A stretch of 64,000 nucleotides of DNA from Candida dubliniensis CD36 (lineage: Eukaryota; Ascomycota; Pichiomycetes; Serinales; Debaryomycetaceae): positions 124,001-188,000 of the forward strand of contig NC_012861.1 of NCBI RefSeq assembly GCF_000026945.1. The letters are read 5' to 3'. A model generated the notes under the pieces. That model saw only the letters and a program-made list of their open reading frames with translations, ran no database searches and was not told the DNA's origin. The first letter of the stretch is position 1. Each line of letters opens with the position of its first letter. Position numbers and translations under genes: made by a program. This document shows positions 28,193-37,929 of the stretch, one piece after another.

Positions 28193-29962
28193 ATGACAGG
28201 TGATATAACTATATTATACGGTTCAGAAACTGGTAATGCAGAAGAATATGCCAAATACTTGAAACAAAGATTACGATCTTACAATTTGAAACCAATCAGT
28301 CTTGCATCACTAGACGATTATCCTTTGAGGCGATTGGTAACACACACTTCGTATTTAATTATAATATGCTCTACAACAGGACAAGGAGAAATACCTAGAA
28401 ATGGGAAGAAGTTTATGAAGTTTATTTTGAAGAAAAAATTACCTCTGGATTTATTCCAACATTTGCATTTAACAACGTTTGGTTTGGGAGACTCGTCATA
28501 CATTAAATATAATTACGCTATTAAAAAAATTCACACTAGATTGATGCAATTAGGGTGCCAGCTTTTATCTCCTCGGTGTGAAGCTGACGAAATTTCCCCT
28601 GAAGGTGTTGATGGATATTACATAGAATGGGAGGCTGAACTCATTGCAGCATTGTTAAATAAGTTTCCAAATGCCACTCAAGTTAGTTCTGAGGCTGTTC
28701 CAATGCCAGAATATAGAATTTCCGTTTCAAAAGGTGACGCGACAAAAAATCTGAAAGAGGTTAACAACAATGCTATCGTATCACGACTCGGAAAGGATGG
28801 ACTAAAGCTAGGCACGGTATTGACAAACAATCGAATCACAAGTGCTGATCATTTCCAAGACGTTCGAGATTTTAAGTTTTCCAGTACTGACTTGAATTAT
28901 CTGCCAGGAGACACCGTTTCATTGTTCCCATGTAACTTTGATGAGGATGTTGACGCATTATTACAACTGCAACCTCAGTGGCTCAAAATTGCTGACAAAC
29001 CATTGAATGTGAAAAACATGCCACATGCAGAGGGTGGTTTTGCCGATGTCTTAACGTTGAGAATACTATTTAAGTACCATCTAGACATAATGTCTATTCC
29101 CAGACGAAGTTTTTTCGCTTTATTGTGGCATTTTGTTGACCCTTCCACTGAGGATGGAGAAAGAGAACAAGAAAAGCTAAAGGAGTTTGGCAGTTTTGAT
29201 GAGCCAGAAGAGTTGTATGATTACGCAAATAGACCAAGAAGACTGATATTGGAAACTTTACTAGAATTCCAAAATAATTTAACTATACCAGTGTCATATA
29301 TTCTTGATTTGTTTCCTTTAATTAGACCAAGAATGTTTCTGATTGCGTCTTGTCCATCATCCAATGAAGTTGAATTGGTTGTAGCAATTGTTGAATACAA
29401 AACAATTATTAGAAAAATAAGACGTGGTGTGTGTACTAGGTGGCTTAAGAATTTGAAACCAGGAGATCAGTTTTTATTTTCAATACAAAAATCGAGCTTT
29501 AAGTATAAGAACAACAATAGTCCCATTATTATGGTGGCTCCAGGTACCGGTATAGCACCTATGAAGTCTTTGATTGATGAAGTCTTCCAAGAGAATTCTT
29601 GTCAAGAACTTTATTTATTTTTTGGATGCCGTTTTAAAGAGAAGGATAATTTGGTTGACTCATTTTGGCATGGCAATGAAAATCAGAATTTTCATTTAAT
29701 TAATGCCTATTCCAGAGACTCAAATTCCAAGTATAGATATGTTCAAGATGCATTGTTTGCCCAATCAGAGCTAATTGGAAAGTTGTTAATTGAACAAAAT
29801 GCAAGAGTATTTGTATGTGGTTCAAGTGGGAAAATGCCTAGAGAAGTAAAGATAACTTTTGTTGAAATAGTAAAGAAATTCACGGGAATGGAGGAAGACG
29901 AAGCTCAGAAATACATTATCGACTTAGAGGATAATGGTAGGTATAAGGAAGATGCTTGGTAG
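28193..29962 (+). CDS. TAH18: Diflavin oxidoreductase Tah18
   Basis: A 589-aa NADPH-dependent diflavin reductase that passes electrons to Dre2 at the start of cytosolic Fe-S protein assembly. Domains in order: flavodoxin-like FMN domain, residues 1-150 (YGSETGNAEEYA near 9, STTGQGEIP near 60, FGLGDSSY near 97); FAD-binding domain, about 195-440 (RPRMFLIAS near 381); and NADPH domain with APGTGIAPMKSL near 447, FFGCR, and the C-terminal end EDAW. The first ATG is at 28193; the frame extends nine bases to a TTG. Related cytochrome P450 reductase is excluded by the missing N-terminal membrane anchor. Confidence 0.93.
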   Translation: MTGDITILYGSETGNAEEYAKYLKQRLRSYNLKPISLASLDDYPLRRLVTHTSYLIIICSTTGQGEIPRNGKKFMKFILKKKLPLDLFQHLHLTTFGLGDSSYIKYNYAIKKIHTRLMQLGCQLLSPRCEADEISPEGVDGYYIEWEAELIAALLNKFPNATQVSSEAVPMPEYRISVSKGDATKNLKEVNNNAIVSRLGKDGLKLGTVLTNNRITSADHFQDVRDFKFSSTDLNYLPGDTVSLFPCNFDEDVDALLQLQPQWLKIADKPLNVKNMPHAEGGFADVLTLRILFKYHLDIMSIPRRSFFALLWHFVDPSTEDGEREQEKLKEFGSFDEPEELYDYANRPRRLILETLLEFQNNLTIPVSYILDLFPLIRPRMFLIASCPSSNEVELVVAIVEYKTIIRKIRRGVCTRWLKNLKPGDQFLFSIQKSSFKYKNNNSPIIMVAPGTGIAPMKSLIDEVFQENSCQELYLFFGCRFKEKDNLVDSFWHGNENQNFHLINAYSRDSNSKYRYVQDALFAQSELIGKLLIEQNARVFVCGSSGKMPREVKITFVEIVKKFTGMEEDEAQKYIIDLEDNGRYKEDAW

Positions 29963-30176
29963 TATGAAGTATGTTTTTTTCGTTTTTATAGATGATTATA
30001 GATTAGAAAATTTGATAAATAAACATACTGGGGCTGACTTGTCAAGATAGTTTATATTGTGCAATATCAAAAAAAAATCCTGTGTATAAACACAGTTTTC
30101 TAACCAACCAAAATTGAAAGAGCTCAGTTTATTTTTTTCTTTCTATTCTCTAATCAACCAAGAATCCCAACAAGAG

Positions 30177-31517
30177 ATGTTGAAATTGCCCTATAGGCCG
30201 GTTTTCCGCACATTGAAGCAGTTACGGTTGTATTCTAATACTCCGGTGAAAGATATCGTGGCGGATGGGAAGACATACAAAGTTGACAATTGGACCAATG
30301 TTCCTCCATATATTCTCGAGCTAACAAAACGTAAACTTTACAAAAACCCTAATCACCCTATTGGGATTCTTCACGATTTAATAAAGACAAGTGTAAATGG
30401 GATGGGATATACAGTGTATGAAGACTTCACACCTATAGTTACCAAATATGAAAATTTTGATAGTTTAGGATTCCCAGAAGATCATCCAGGAAGATCAAGA
30501 TCGGACACATACTATTTGAATCGTGATCACCTTTTGAGGACTCACACTTCTGCTCATGAGCAACAATGTTTTACTGAATGCGCAACACCAGGATACCTAA
30601 TTTCTGCAGATGTGTATCGAAAAGATGAGATTGATCGAACCCATTACCCTGCATTCCACCAATTAGAAGGGGCTAGGGTGTGGGATAGAAATGATCCTAA
30701 CCTTTTGGAGAACATACGCAAAGATATTGACGAGATCCCAAAAACAAATATAATAGTGGAAGATGAATTCAGAGAAAACCCAGTTACTGCAAACAATCCA
30801 AATCAACAACATTTAAAGGAAGAAGAGGTCAAACTTGTTGCTGAACATTTGAAGAAAACTGTTGAGTTTATTGTCTATCAAGTATTTGAAAAGGCAAGAC
30901 AATCTGCAAAAGAGCAAGGGTTGACTATGGCCTATCTTGATGAGCCCTTGAAAGTAAGATGGGTTGAAGCCTATTTTCCATGGACTTCACCATCCTGGGA
31001 AATTGAAGTTTGGTGGAAGAATGAATGGTTGGAATGTTGTGGATGTGGAATTGTTCAGCAACAAGTGTTATTGAATTCTGGAATTGGAGAAGACAAAATT
31101 AGTTGGGCATTTGGAATTGGGTTAGATAGAATTGCCATGCTATTGTTCAACATTCCTGATATCAGGTTATTCTGGAGTTTAGATGAAAGATTCCATAACC
31201 AATTCAAACAAGGACAAATCAATACCTTTGTGCCGTATCTGAAGTATCCTGGTATCAAACGAGATGTATCGTTTTGGTTGGATAGAGATTTGCATGCTAA
31301 TGAAGTCATGGAAATTGTGAGGCTGCATGCTGGAGATTTAGCTGAGAGTGTTAGTTTGGTCGATGAATTTGTTCATCCAAAGACACAAAGAAAATCACTG
31401 TGTTTTAGAATAAATTACCAGTCAATGGATAGAAACTTGACTAATTTAGAGATAAACGAAATTCATGATAAAGTTGAAAACGATTTAGTCGAGCAATTTA
31501 ATGTTGAGATTAGATAG
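30177..31517 (+). CDS. MSF1: Mitochondrial phenylalanyl-tRNA synthetase Msf1
   Basis: A 446-aa monomeric class II synthetase charging mitochondrial tRNA-Phe. The presequence is MLKLPYRPVFRTLKQLRLYS. The catalytic core has motif 2 RTHTSAHEQQC near 120, the ECCGCG block near 280-285 and motif 3 GIGLDRIAMLLFNIPDIRLFWS near 305-326. The C-terminal ferredoxin-fold anticodon-binding domain (FWLDRDLHANEVMEIV) occupies about the last 95 residues, the hallmark of the single-chain mitochondrial form. The frame is open upstream to a TTG at 30114; the ATG at 30177 gives the presequence. Confidence 0.95.
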   Translation: MLKLPYRPVFRTLKQLRLYSNTPVKDIVADGKTYKVDNWTNVPPYILELTKRKLYKNPNHPIGILHDLIKTSVNGMGYTVYEDFTPIVTKYENFDSLGFPEDHPGRSRSDTYYLNRDHLLRTHTSAHEQQCFTECATPGYLISADVYRKDEIDRTHYPAFHQLEGARVWDRNDPNLLENIRKDIDEIPKTNIIVEDEFRENPVTANNPNQQHLKEEEVKLVAEHLKKTVEFIVYQVFEKARQSAKEQGLTMAYLDEPLKVRWVEAYFPWTSPSWEIEVWWKNEWLECCGCGIVQQQVLLNSGIGEDKISWAFGIGLDRIAMLLFNIPDIRLFWSLDERFHNQFKQGQINTFVPYLKYPGIKRDVSFWLDRDLHANEVMEIVRLHAGDLAESVSLVDEFVHPKTQRKSLCFRINYQSMDRNLTNLEINEIHDKVENDLVEQFNVEIR

Positions 31518-31562
31518 AAAATAAATCTTGTAAATATATATATATATAAATAGCCCTGTAAT

Positions 31563-32819
31563 TTAGAATTCTAACTGAAGCACTTTTAAATTGTTTAGTT
31601 TTTCAACCAGGATCAATTTTTCGATAACTGTAGCCTGGTATCGATAATCTCTATCGAGAGATATAATTTTACAATACGTTAAGTCCAAAAATTGCAACAA
31701 TTTAGGAAAGACTTCACCATTTAGTTCATCAATCAATTGCGACAAATAATTACCTTTAAGCCACAATGTTTCCAAATAATTGGGGAAAGATTTAATAGAC
31801 AACTGTGTTATTGCGTTTCTTGACAAGTTTAGATCTTGCAAATTTTCAAAGAATTTGCACTGTTGGAAATTTGGCAACGTTCTTAAATTGTTGGTTGACA
31901 AATTTAGTGACCTCAATTTATAGTTTCTGGTGTTTCTTCTGTTGGTTAAATTTATTTCAATAATGTTATTGTTTGACAAATCTAGCACTTCCAAATTATA
32001 TAGGTTCCCCCAATTAAAGTTATGGTTGTTTATACAAACAAGGTTATTGTTAGATAAGTTCAATGATTTTAAATTGGAATAACATGGGAAAAAATACAAG
32101 CTGCTTATCAGGTTGTAACTTAACTGCAAGTGATTAATACTTAAAAGCTGATTGTTGTTTGCTTGTAAATTGTCAATCAACCTGTATTGATTGAAGAATT
32201 GCAATTCCAATGTGTCAATCTGCAAATCTTGGAGTGGTTCACTGGCTATATCTAAAGTTTCCTTAGCTGTATATTTGATCGATAGCTTTTGAAATGTTTT
32301 AATGGTATGCAATAAGTCATATAAAGAGTTTAAATCTTCAGTGGTGGATAAACTTATGGAAAGATTGACTTTGGTGTCGGAGCGATAACAGTATTGACTC
32401 ATCATGACAGGTAATAATTGACTTAGTTTATGTATAAAGCTTATATGTGAAAGATTTAGTGGACAACCACATGAATTTTGATCGGTATCATCAGTAATAT
32501 AGATAAAAATTTGTCTTGGTCTAATGATGAAATTGTTTATGGAAAGTGATTGCAAATGATCTAGGGAAACATAAATATCAGTATTATGTTTTTGAACATG
32601 TTTATAATGCTCGCCAACAGTATTTGAGATGATAACTGATTTGTTGTAAAAGTAAACTGATAATGCGATAAGTCTTATAGGCAAATAGGAACTGTTGGTT
32701 ATTTGGTCTGTGGTTGTTGCCAATAACCCTTCAATGTTAAAGTAATGCTGCAATTCCTTATTTGACAATTTACTGAGAACTTTTTGAATTAATTCAACGG
32801 GTAACTGAAATAGAATCAT
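31563..32819 (-). CDS. Leucine-rich-repeat protein with F-box-like N-terminus
   Basis: A 418-aa protein. Residues 1-35 (LPVELIQKVLSKLSNKELQHYF) resemble an F-box start, and at least seven LRR units follow from about 200 to the end (pattern LxxLxLSxNxL, e.g. LKSLNLSNNNLVCI, LEVLDLSNNNIIEI, LRSLNLSTNNLRTL). This suggests a substrate adaptor for an SCF ubiquitin ligase or a signalling scaffold; neither is proven. No membrane segment or signal peptide. Candida species carry several such LRR/F-box-like genes, and I cannot assign an S. cerevisiae ortholog. The CDS ends only about 45 nt from the convergent MSF1 stop. Confidence 0.75.
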   Translation of the reverse strand: MILFQLPVELIQKVLSKLSNKELQHYFNIEGLLATTTDQITNSSYLPIRLIALSVYFYNKSVIISNTVGEHYKHVQKHNTDIYVSLDHLQSLSINNFIIRPRQIFIYITDDTDQNSCGCPLNLSHISFIHKLSQLLPVMMSQYCYRSDTKVNLSISLSTTEDLNSLYDLLHTIKTFQKLSIKYTAKETLDIASEPLQDLQIDTLELQFFNQYRLIDNLQANNNQLLSINHLQLSYNLISSLYFFPCYSNLKSLNLSNNNLVCINNHNFNWGNLYNLEVLDLSNNNIIEINLTNRRNTRNYKLRSLNLSTNNLRTLPNFQQCKFFENLQDLNLSRNAITQLSIKSFPNYLETLWLKGNYLSQLIDELNGEVFPKLLQFLDLTYCKIISLDRDYRYQATVIEKLILVEKLNNLKVLQLEF

Positions 32820-33550
32820 ATTAGATTAGCCTAGAGAAAGAAAAGAAGGATACAATTTATGAAATTTAGAAATCTTCTAGTATTTATAATCCAGGTTAAA
32901 TAAATCACATGTAGAAGCCAAAAAAAAAAAAAAATTGTTTTAATGTGTCAGATAAGCTTAAGATATGCAAGTTCTACTAACTTGATAAGCAGTCGATGCG
33001 GTTGCGATCTACCGGAAAGAAAAAAAAAGAAATTTATTGACTGTGGTTTGGCTTTTGGCTTTTCTCTGTTTTTTTTTTCCAAAGTACTGTGGTGGTTAAG
33101 ACATGCGTAACCACTATAATTTGTTCTTACAATGATTCATAGTAGTTGGTTCTTAGGGTTGTGATTTAAGATTGATATTGGAAAAGATATACTTTCAATA
33201 AGTCTTTATTTATGAGAAAGGATACATTTCTCTAGAACTTGGTAAGAAAAACTGTGGATTTATTGTGATGCGCAAAGATTAACATTTATAACTTTGGTAG
33301 CGCACTTTTAGGTTCACGCGTTTTTTTCCGCTCCTCTTCCAACAACCCGAAATTGTCCTGAAAATGAGAGAATCTCAAGACTGTACACGACCTTTAATCT
33401 CTCCTTCATTCATTTTTCTTTTTCGTGTGGAAATGCACAATAAAATATTACAGAATTGATAATAACATTCAATTTGTTTCCTGTTTTGGGACAATATCAA
33501 ACAATTAGCATAATCTATCCACTTAACATTTAACATATATAACAAGCACC
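32820..33550. other. Divergent intergenic region between LRR gene and MEH1
   Basis: About 730 nt containing a 14-nt A tract near 32921 and a T tract near 33069. A TACTAAC heptamer occurs near 32976 on the plus strand, but no donor or exon accompanies it. A minus-strand frame (33375-33614) overlaps the MEH1 start and is unsupported. Confidence 0.5.
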
Positions 33551-33997
33551 ATGGGTAACTGTCTATCGTGTCTTTTAGGCACTTCAAATGATGACGACTA
33601 TAATGAAACGTCATCTTTATTGAGACATCAACAACAGCACAACCAGCAATATTTATCCGACTATTTGCAAGAAGAACAGATACTCAAACAGCAACAAAGA
33701 CAACAAGAATTGGTCAGCATAGTAAATGAATTGAATGATAATTTGATTGATGTTACTTCATTTTTAAGTGGAAACAATAACAATAATGCATCTTTGGGTA
33801 ATAGTGGAATTTTGGCTAATGAGAGTAATATTAACGAGGAAGAGGAAATACAAGTCAGCAGTACTAAAAAATCACTTCCCTACGTTTATACTAAAGAGGA
33901 CAAAGATGAAATCTTGAAGAAATTGAATGACATCGATGATGAAGTCAAGCAGAGTTTTAAAATAAAATCACTGGAGCCCTTATATATAAAGTTTTAA
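33551..33997 (+). CDS. MEH1: EGO/Ragulator-like complex anchor Meh1/Ego1
   Basis: A 148-aa vacuolar-membrane protein that tethers the Rag GTPases (Gtr1/Gtr2) for TORC1 control. The N-terminus MGNCLSCLL carries a myristoylatable Gly2 and palmitoylatable Cys4/Cys7, as in yeast Ego1 and mammalian p18/LAMTOR1. A Gln-rich helix follows, then the diagnostic RQQELVSIVNELNDNLIDV near residues 51-69, which closely parallels the Ego1 segment. The C-terminal helix (KEDKDEILKKLNDIDDEVKQ) completes the family layout. It is a little shorter than S. cerevisiae Ego1 (184 aa). The ATG in caccATGG fits a good context. Confidence 0.82.
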   Translation: MGNCLSCLLGTSNDDDYNETSSLLRHQQQHNQQYLSDYLQEEQILKQQQRQQELVSIVNELNDNLIDVTSFLSGNNNNNASLGNSGILANESNINEEEEIQVSSTKKSLPYVYTKEDKDEILKKLNDIDDEVKQSFKIKSLEPLYIKF

Positions 33998-34603
33998 CAT
34001 GAAAGATTTATTTTTATTCATTACTTTTGCTTTAAATGTGTATTAAGTTATGACATAGGTGTGAGATTATGATTAAATTTGAATTTTTAGTCAAGCTAAG
34101 GTATGACATAGTATTGTACTAGTGTGGATGTTTTATTACAAGTCGTTGCTAGTTTTTTATTATAATATTTTTAAACTCGAAACTACGCTCGAGTTGTCTT
34201 CATGAATAATGTAAAGTTTTTAGCCTAATATATGATCTAAATTTTTAGAAATTTGCCTCTCATATTTGACTGATATAGATGAATGAACTTCCAAATTCAT
34301 GGATGTTCTCTAAAATTATGCATTTTCTAGTTGCACAAACTCTACCCTATTTATTGATTAAGAAAGCATGGCTCTAAACGTATTGTAATTTGTGTTGACC
34401 GTAAGATCTGCTATTAGAAGGAGATATTTATAATCTTGCAACATCGTTGCATTCAAGGATTTGGGCACTTTTACCCGGATAGGTTTTGTTTTCTCCGCAA
34501 GTGTTTCCTGTTTTTTTTTTTTTTTGAAAAGTACCTTGAACTAGTGAATTCTTCTTAAATCCAAAGCCAAGAGCCAACACTACTTTAAAATCAGTTAATT
34601 AAA
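33998..34603. other. Intergenic region with a 7-bp hairpin
   Basis: About 605 nt between two plus-strand genes. It has an inverted repeat aactcga / tcgagtt (34174-34180 and 34189-34195, 8-nt loop) about 180 nt past MEH1, and a poly-T run near 34511-34525. No gene. Confidence 0.45.
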
Positions 34604-35683
34604 ATGACAATTGTCACTCTTAATTGGGGTATTTTAGGAGCAGGAAATATTTCCGCGCAATTCGTTCACGATTTGGTTTTGAATAACCAGAGAGATACTC
34701 AGTTTCATCACATTGTTAAATCTATTGGATGTTCTAACCATGACAAGGGGTTGGAATTCATAAAAAAGAATAATATCACTGCAGACAATAATTTTCAAAT
34801 CACGCCAATTGTTGAGTCCTATGAGGATTTTTATAAAAACCTGGATATAGATGTTGTGTATATTGGAACCCCACATACATTTCATAAAGAACAGTCTATT
34901 GCATGTTTAAACAACGATAAACATGTTCTTTGTGAAAAACCTGTCACAGTTAACAGAGCTGAGTTAGAAACAATATTGAGTGTTGCAAAGTCAAAGAAGA
35001 AATTCTTCATGGAAGCCATGTGGACAAGATTCTTCCCAGCAATCACTGAATTGAAAAAGAAAATTTATGATGAAAAAGTCATTGGTGAAATATACAGATT
35101 ATTTGCTGATTTGAGTTATAATTGTGATATTTCAAATGTTCCATTAAGTTCTAGAATTAGAGATAAAAATTTGGCTGCCGGCTCATTACTAGACATTGGA
35201 ATATATCCAATCACTTATTCAAGAATTTTGCTAGATGATAATTTAGGTGCGGATCATTCACCGTTTCAAATCAAGTCATTTTTAACGATTGACAGCCAAG
35301 ATCGAGTTGATCATTTGTATTCAGCAATAGTCAAATACCAAAATGGCAAACACGCGGTTTTGACAGCATCAGAATTGGTTGATGGACCCAAAGCTTACGT
35401 GAGATTGGAATGTTCACAGGGCCATGTTGAAATGTACAGTGATAACCCTGCAAGAGCCAAGCATTTTAAGGTTTTCAATGCCAAAGGCGATGAAATTTTC
35501 GAATACAAAGATGATTCAGGCTATAATGGATTTATTTATGAAGCAAATGCTGTTGCTAAAGATATTGCTGATGGGAAATTATCCAACAATACTATGCCTC
35601 ATGATGAAAGTTTGTTAATAATGGAGACAATGGATCAAATTCGTCATGAAAATGGATTGGTTTACCCACAAGATGAAAGTTGA
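34604..35683 (+). CDS. Gfo/Idh/MocA-family dehydrogenase (dihydrodiol/D-xylose dehydrogenase type)
   Basis: A 359-aa NAD(P)-dependent oxidoreductase. The Rossmann motif GAGNIS lies at 12-17, the conserved CEKPVTVN at 110-117 holds the catalytic Lys112, and LLDIGIYPI near 196 is a family signature. The AMWTRFFP block and overall length match dimeric dihydrodiol dehydrogenase / NADP-linked D-xylose dehydrogenase relatives. The substrate is likely a sugar or trans-dihydrodiol but cannot be read from sequence. No targeting signal. The promoter has a poly-T tract near 34511. Confidence 0.85.
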   Translation: MTIVTLNWGILGAGNISAQFVHDLVLNNQRDTQFHHIVKSIGCSNHDKGLEFIKKNNITADNNFQITPIVESYEDFYKNLDIDVVYIGTPHTFHKEQSIACLNNDKHVLCEKPVTVNRAELETILSVAKSKKKFFMEAMWTRFFPAITELKKKIYDEKVIGEIYRLFADLSYNCDISNVPLSSRIRDKNLAAGSLLDIGIYPITYSRILLDDNLGADHSPFQIKSFLTIDSQDRVDHLYSAIVKYQNGKHAVLTASELVDGPKAYVRLECSQGHVEMYSDNPARAKHFKVFNAKGDEIFEYKDDSGYNGFIYEANAVAKDIADGKLSNNTMPHDESLLIMETMDQIRHENGLVYPQDES

Positions 35684-35847
35684 AAAGTGCAAAGAGAATT
35701 TGACCTATATTTGAGATAGCGCTATAACAAAAAAAAAAAAAAAAAGAAATCGGGTAGTTAAAAAAAACTGGTAAATTGGATTACTTGATTCAAACATTTA
35801 TATTTGTGAAGAGATTAAATAGCTTTGTCAACTTGGATAGAAACACA

Positions 35848-36804
35848 ATGACAAGTATTAAATACACACTAAGGTTTTTAATCTGGTTAATCATTTACGT
35901 TATTCCCACTATGTCCTTATTTAACAACACCAAATTTGAAAGCGGACAAGACCTGTCATTTCTCCAACATATTACAGAGTTTGCTCATTGGGAAAAGCAA
36001 AATCTATATCAACGTCCAGTAGGTCCACCAAAACCACAGCTTAAATCCATCAATTTAAATAAGACTGAATCCTTCAATTCATCATTTACTTTGCCAATTG
36101 TCAAACAATTCTTTAATAGTTCAAAATTAGTTAATACTTCTATTTTTGAACAAACTTCAAGATTTCGTGGAGACAAGAAAGCTCCTCATTGGACTGTGAG
36201 TACAGGCTTGTTTGCTGATAAACTGAAGGAATGGAATGAAGAAGAAGAAGAATGTTTTATGCCAATCAAAGAGATTCCCCAACGACGTCCAAAAAAGTAC
36301 AAACCAAGAAAAAAATATGTACGTCCAGTACCGCCTCCACGGCCTCAAAAATGGTCAAGACCGAATTATTGGAGTTTTACAAGTGAAGAGGATAGTTTTT
36401 CCGATTGGTGGTCAAGTGACTGTAGTGAAAGCGATTGGTCGAGTGATGATGGAGGAAAATTATGGTTTTTGGGAATGAATGTTGCTCAAGAAAAGTCCGA
36501 GACAACACAAATTTCAATAATTCCTTCCAGGAAATTGGTTACTAGAGTAAATGAACAATTTTATAACACATACAGAAGTAATTTTTCAAATAATGATATT
36601 AAGAAACGGAATCTAGATGATAGCTATGACGAGTATTTTGGGTTTGATAACGAGATTCAATCTCGTATAACAAATAACCTTCTGAAAAAGTACGTTGAAT
36701 CTAATGTACTCAATTCCAAATCTACTCAAAATAAAATATTAAGTAAGTGGAAATTAAAATTATTGGTTTGTCTTTTTGCATTACATACTTTGTATTATTC
36801 TTAA
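35848..36804 (+). CDS. Tandem secreted-protein family, member A
   Basis: A 318-aa protein of unknown function, first of four same-strand paralogs. It begins MTSIKYTLRFLIWLIIYVIPTMS, a signal peptide or anchor. Ordered motifs shared with the next three genes are DLSFLQHI near residue 35, the core HWTVSTGLFADK near 115, an acidic Ser/Cys/Trp block (DWWSSDCSESDWSSDDGG) near 190-207, and ISIIPSRK near 225. It ends in a hydrophobic tail (LLVCLFALHTLYYS). A basic Pro/Arg/Lys-rich insert (RRPKKYKPRKKYVRPVPPP) near 150-170 is unique to this copy. A dibasic KKR near 251 could be a Kex2 site. The frame opens upstream at a TTG; I use the first ATG. No domain recognised. Confidence 0.7.
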   Translation: MTSIKYTLRFLIWLIIYVIPTMSLFNNTKFESGQDLSFLQHITEFAHWEKQNLYQRPVGPPKPQLKSINLNKTESFNSSFTLPIVKQFFNSSKLVNTSIFEQTSRFRGDKKAPHWTVSTGLFADKLKEWNEEEEECFMPIKEIPQRRPKKYKPRKKYVRPVPPPRPQKWSRPNYWSFTSEEDSFSDWWSSDCSESDWSSDDGGKLWFLGMNVAQEKSETTQISIIPSRKLVTRVNEQFYNTYRSNFSNNDIKKRNLDDSYDEYFGFDNEIQSRITNNLLKKYVESNVLNSKSTQNKILSKWKLKLLVCLFALHTLYYS

Positions 36805-37034
36805 AATTGTGTTTGTGTAGGAAGCAATGATGTTTATTAGTGCAAAAATTTGTTGTTTTTTCGCAACCAAAAAAAAAAAAATTAAAGATATACAAAACTT
36901 GCAAAACAGATTTAACAGTTTTACATAGACATAATCTTGGAACAATAATTTGGTTTCTAAATTGTTTTCAACTTTAACTTTGATATATTTTGTATTGCAT
37001 GAACAAAATTTGTTTAACAAACAACTTAACAAAA

Positions 37035-37742
37035 ATGCCTGTCAATTTTTTTTTTAAAATGTTAAAGCTATACCTTTTGTTTTGCATTTTTAGTTTCCAT
37101 TCGGTCATAGCACCAATCCCTACGATTGAGAAATACAACAGTACTGATTCCATTCATTCAACTAATATTAATAATCAACAAGATTTAAAAGATTTAACTT
37201 TTTTCAGTCAGGTTGTGTTATCTACACCAAAATGGGATCAGAGTTTAACCAGGTATAAACGTAAAAAGAGAGACTATGATGATGTTTCGTCAGCTGTGGC
37301 CGACACTCAGGAACTCAGCAATAACACGTTTTTGATGCAAGGACGCAAAGAAACAAGTCCCAAATGGCATGTTGGTGCTGGTGTCTACTTGAATAAAGAA
37401 CGATTTTCAGATACAAAAAAGACATTCGTAAAGTATGAGAGTGACTACTGCTCAGAAGAAGATTATTCTAGTGACGAGGGTGGTAGTAAACGAAAATGGT
37501 TTAAGCCGTTTTCAATTGATTTAAATGAAACCCAAGACATATCCATCATTCCTAGCTCAAAAATATTATCTGTTGATACCAAAGGCAATTTTGTTAGTCA
37601 TAACAAAATCTCAAACTTTACACTTGGTTATCATTCTGATACTGTGCAGAAAGATATATTTGAGTCTTCTGGCGATTTCAAAGCGTTCAAAATGGTTTAT
37701 ATTGTTGTTATCTTGATTATATACTCTTTTTTACACTTTTAA
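37035..37742 (+). CDS. Tandem secreted-protein family, member B
   Basis: A 235-aa protein of unknown function. Signal peptide MPVNFFFKMLKLYLLFCIFSFHSVIA. Family motifs: DLTFFSQVV near 54, core KWHVGAGVYLNKE near 112, acidic Ser/Cys block (SDYCSEEDYSSDEGGSKRKW) near 136-155, ISIIPSSK near 170. The end is strongly hydrophobic (MVYIVVILIIYSFLHF) after small residues (ESSGD), so a GPI anchor or single membrane helix is plausible. Dibasic runs (RYKRKKRDYDD) near 75-83 resemble Kex2 sites. In-frame ATGs also occur at 36999 and 37059; 37035 gives the best signal peptide, 37059 is nearly as good. No known domain. Confidence 0.68.
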   Translation: MPVNFFFKMLKLYLLFCIFSFHSVIAPIPTIEKYNSTDSIHSTNINNQQDLKDLTFFSQVVLSTPKWDQSLTRYKRKKRDYDDVSSAVADTQELSNNTFLMQGRKETSPKWHVGAGVYLNKERFSDTKKTFVKYESDYCSEEDYSSDEGGSKRKWFKPFSIDLNETQDISIIPSSKILSVDTKGNFVSHNKISNFTLGYHSDTVQKDIFESSGDFKAFKMVYIVVILIIYSFLHF

Positions 37743-37929
37743 TACACATTAATTTCTATCGCAAGCATATCAGGAAAAATCTAGTAATATTCGAAGATTT
37801 CCCATACCATCAAAGTGGAAAGTTATTCCTTACTAATTACCACTAGATTTTACAGAAATAAGATTAGGAAAAAAAAAAGTCTTTTATCATTAAATAGAAA
37901 ATCAATCACCAATTCTAGTTACCATAAGA

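Noticed and set aside
32976..32982. TACTAAC branch-point-like heptamer
   Set aside because: No donor and no adjoining exon on the plus strand; likely chance.
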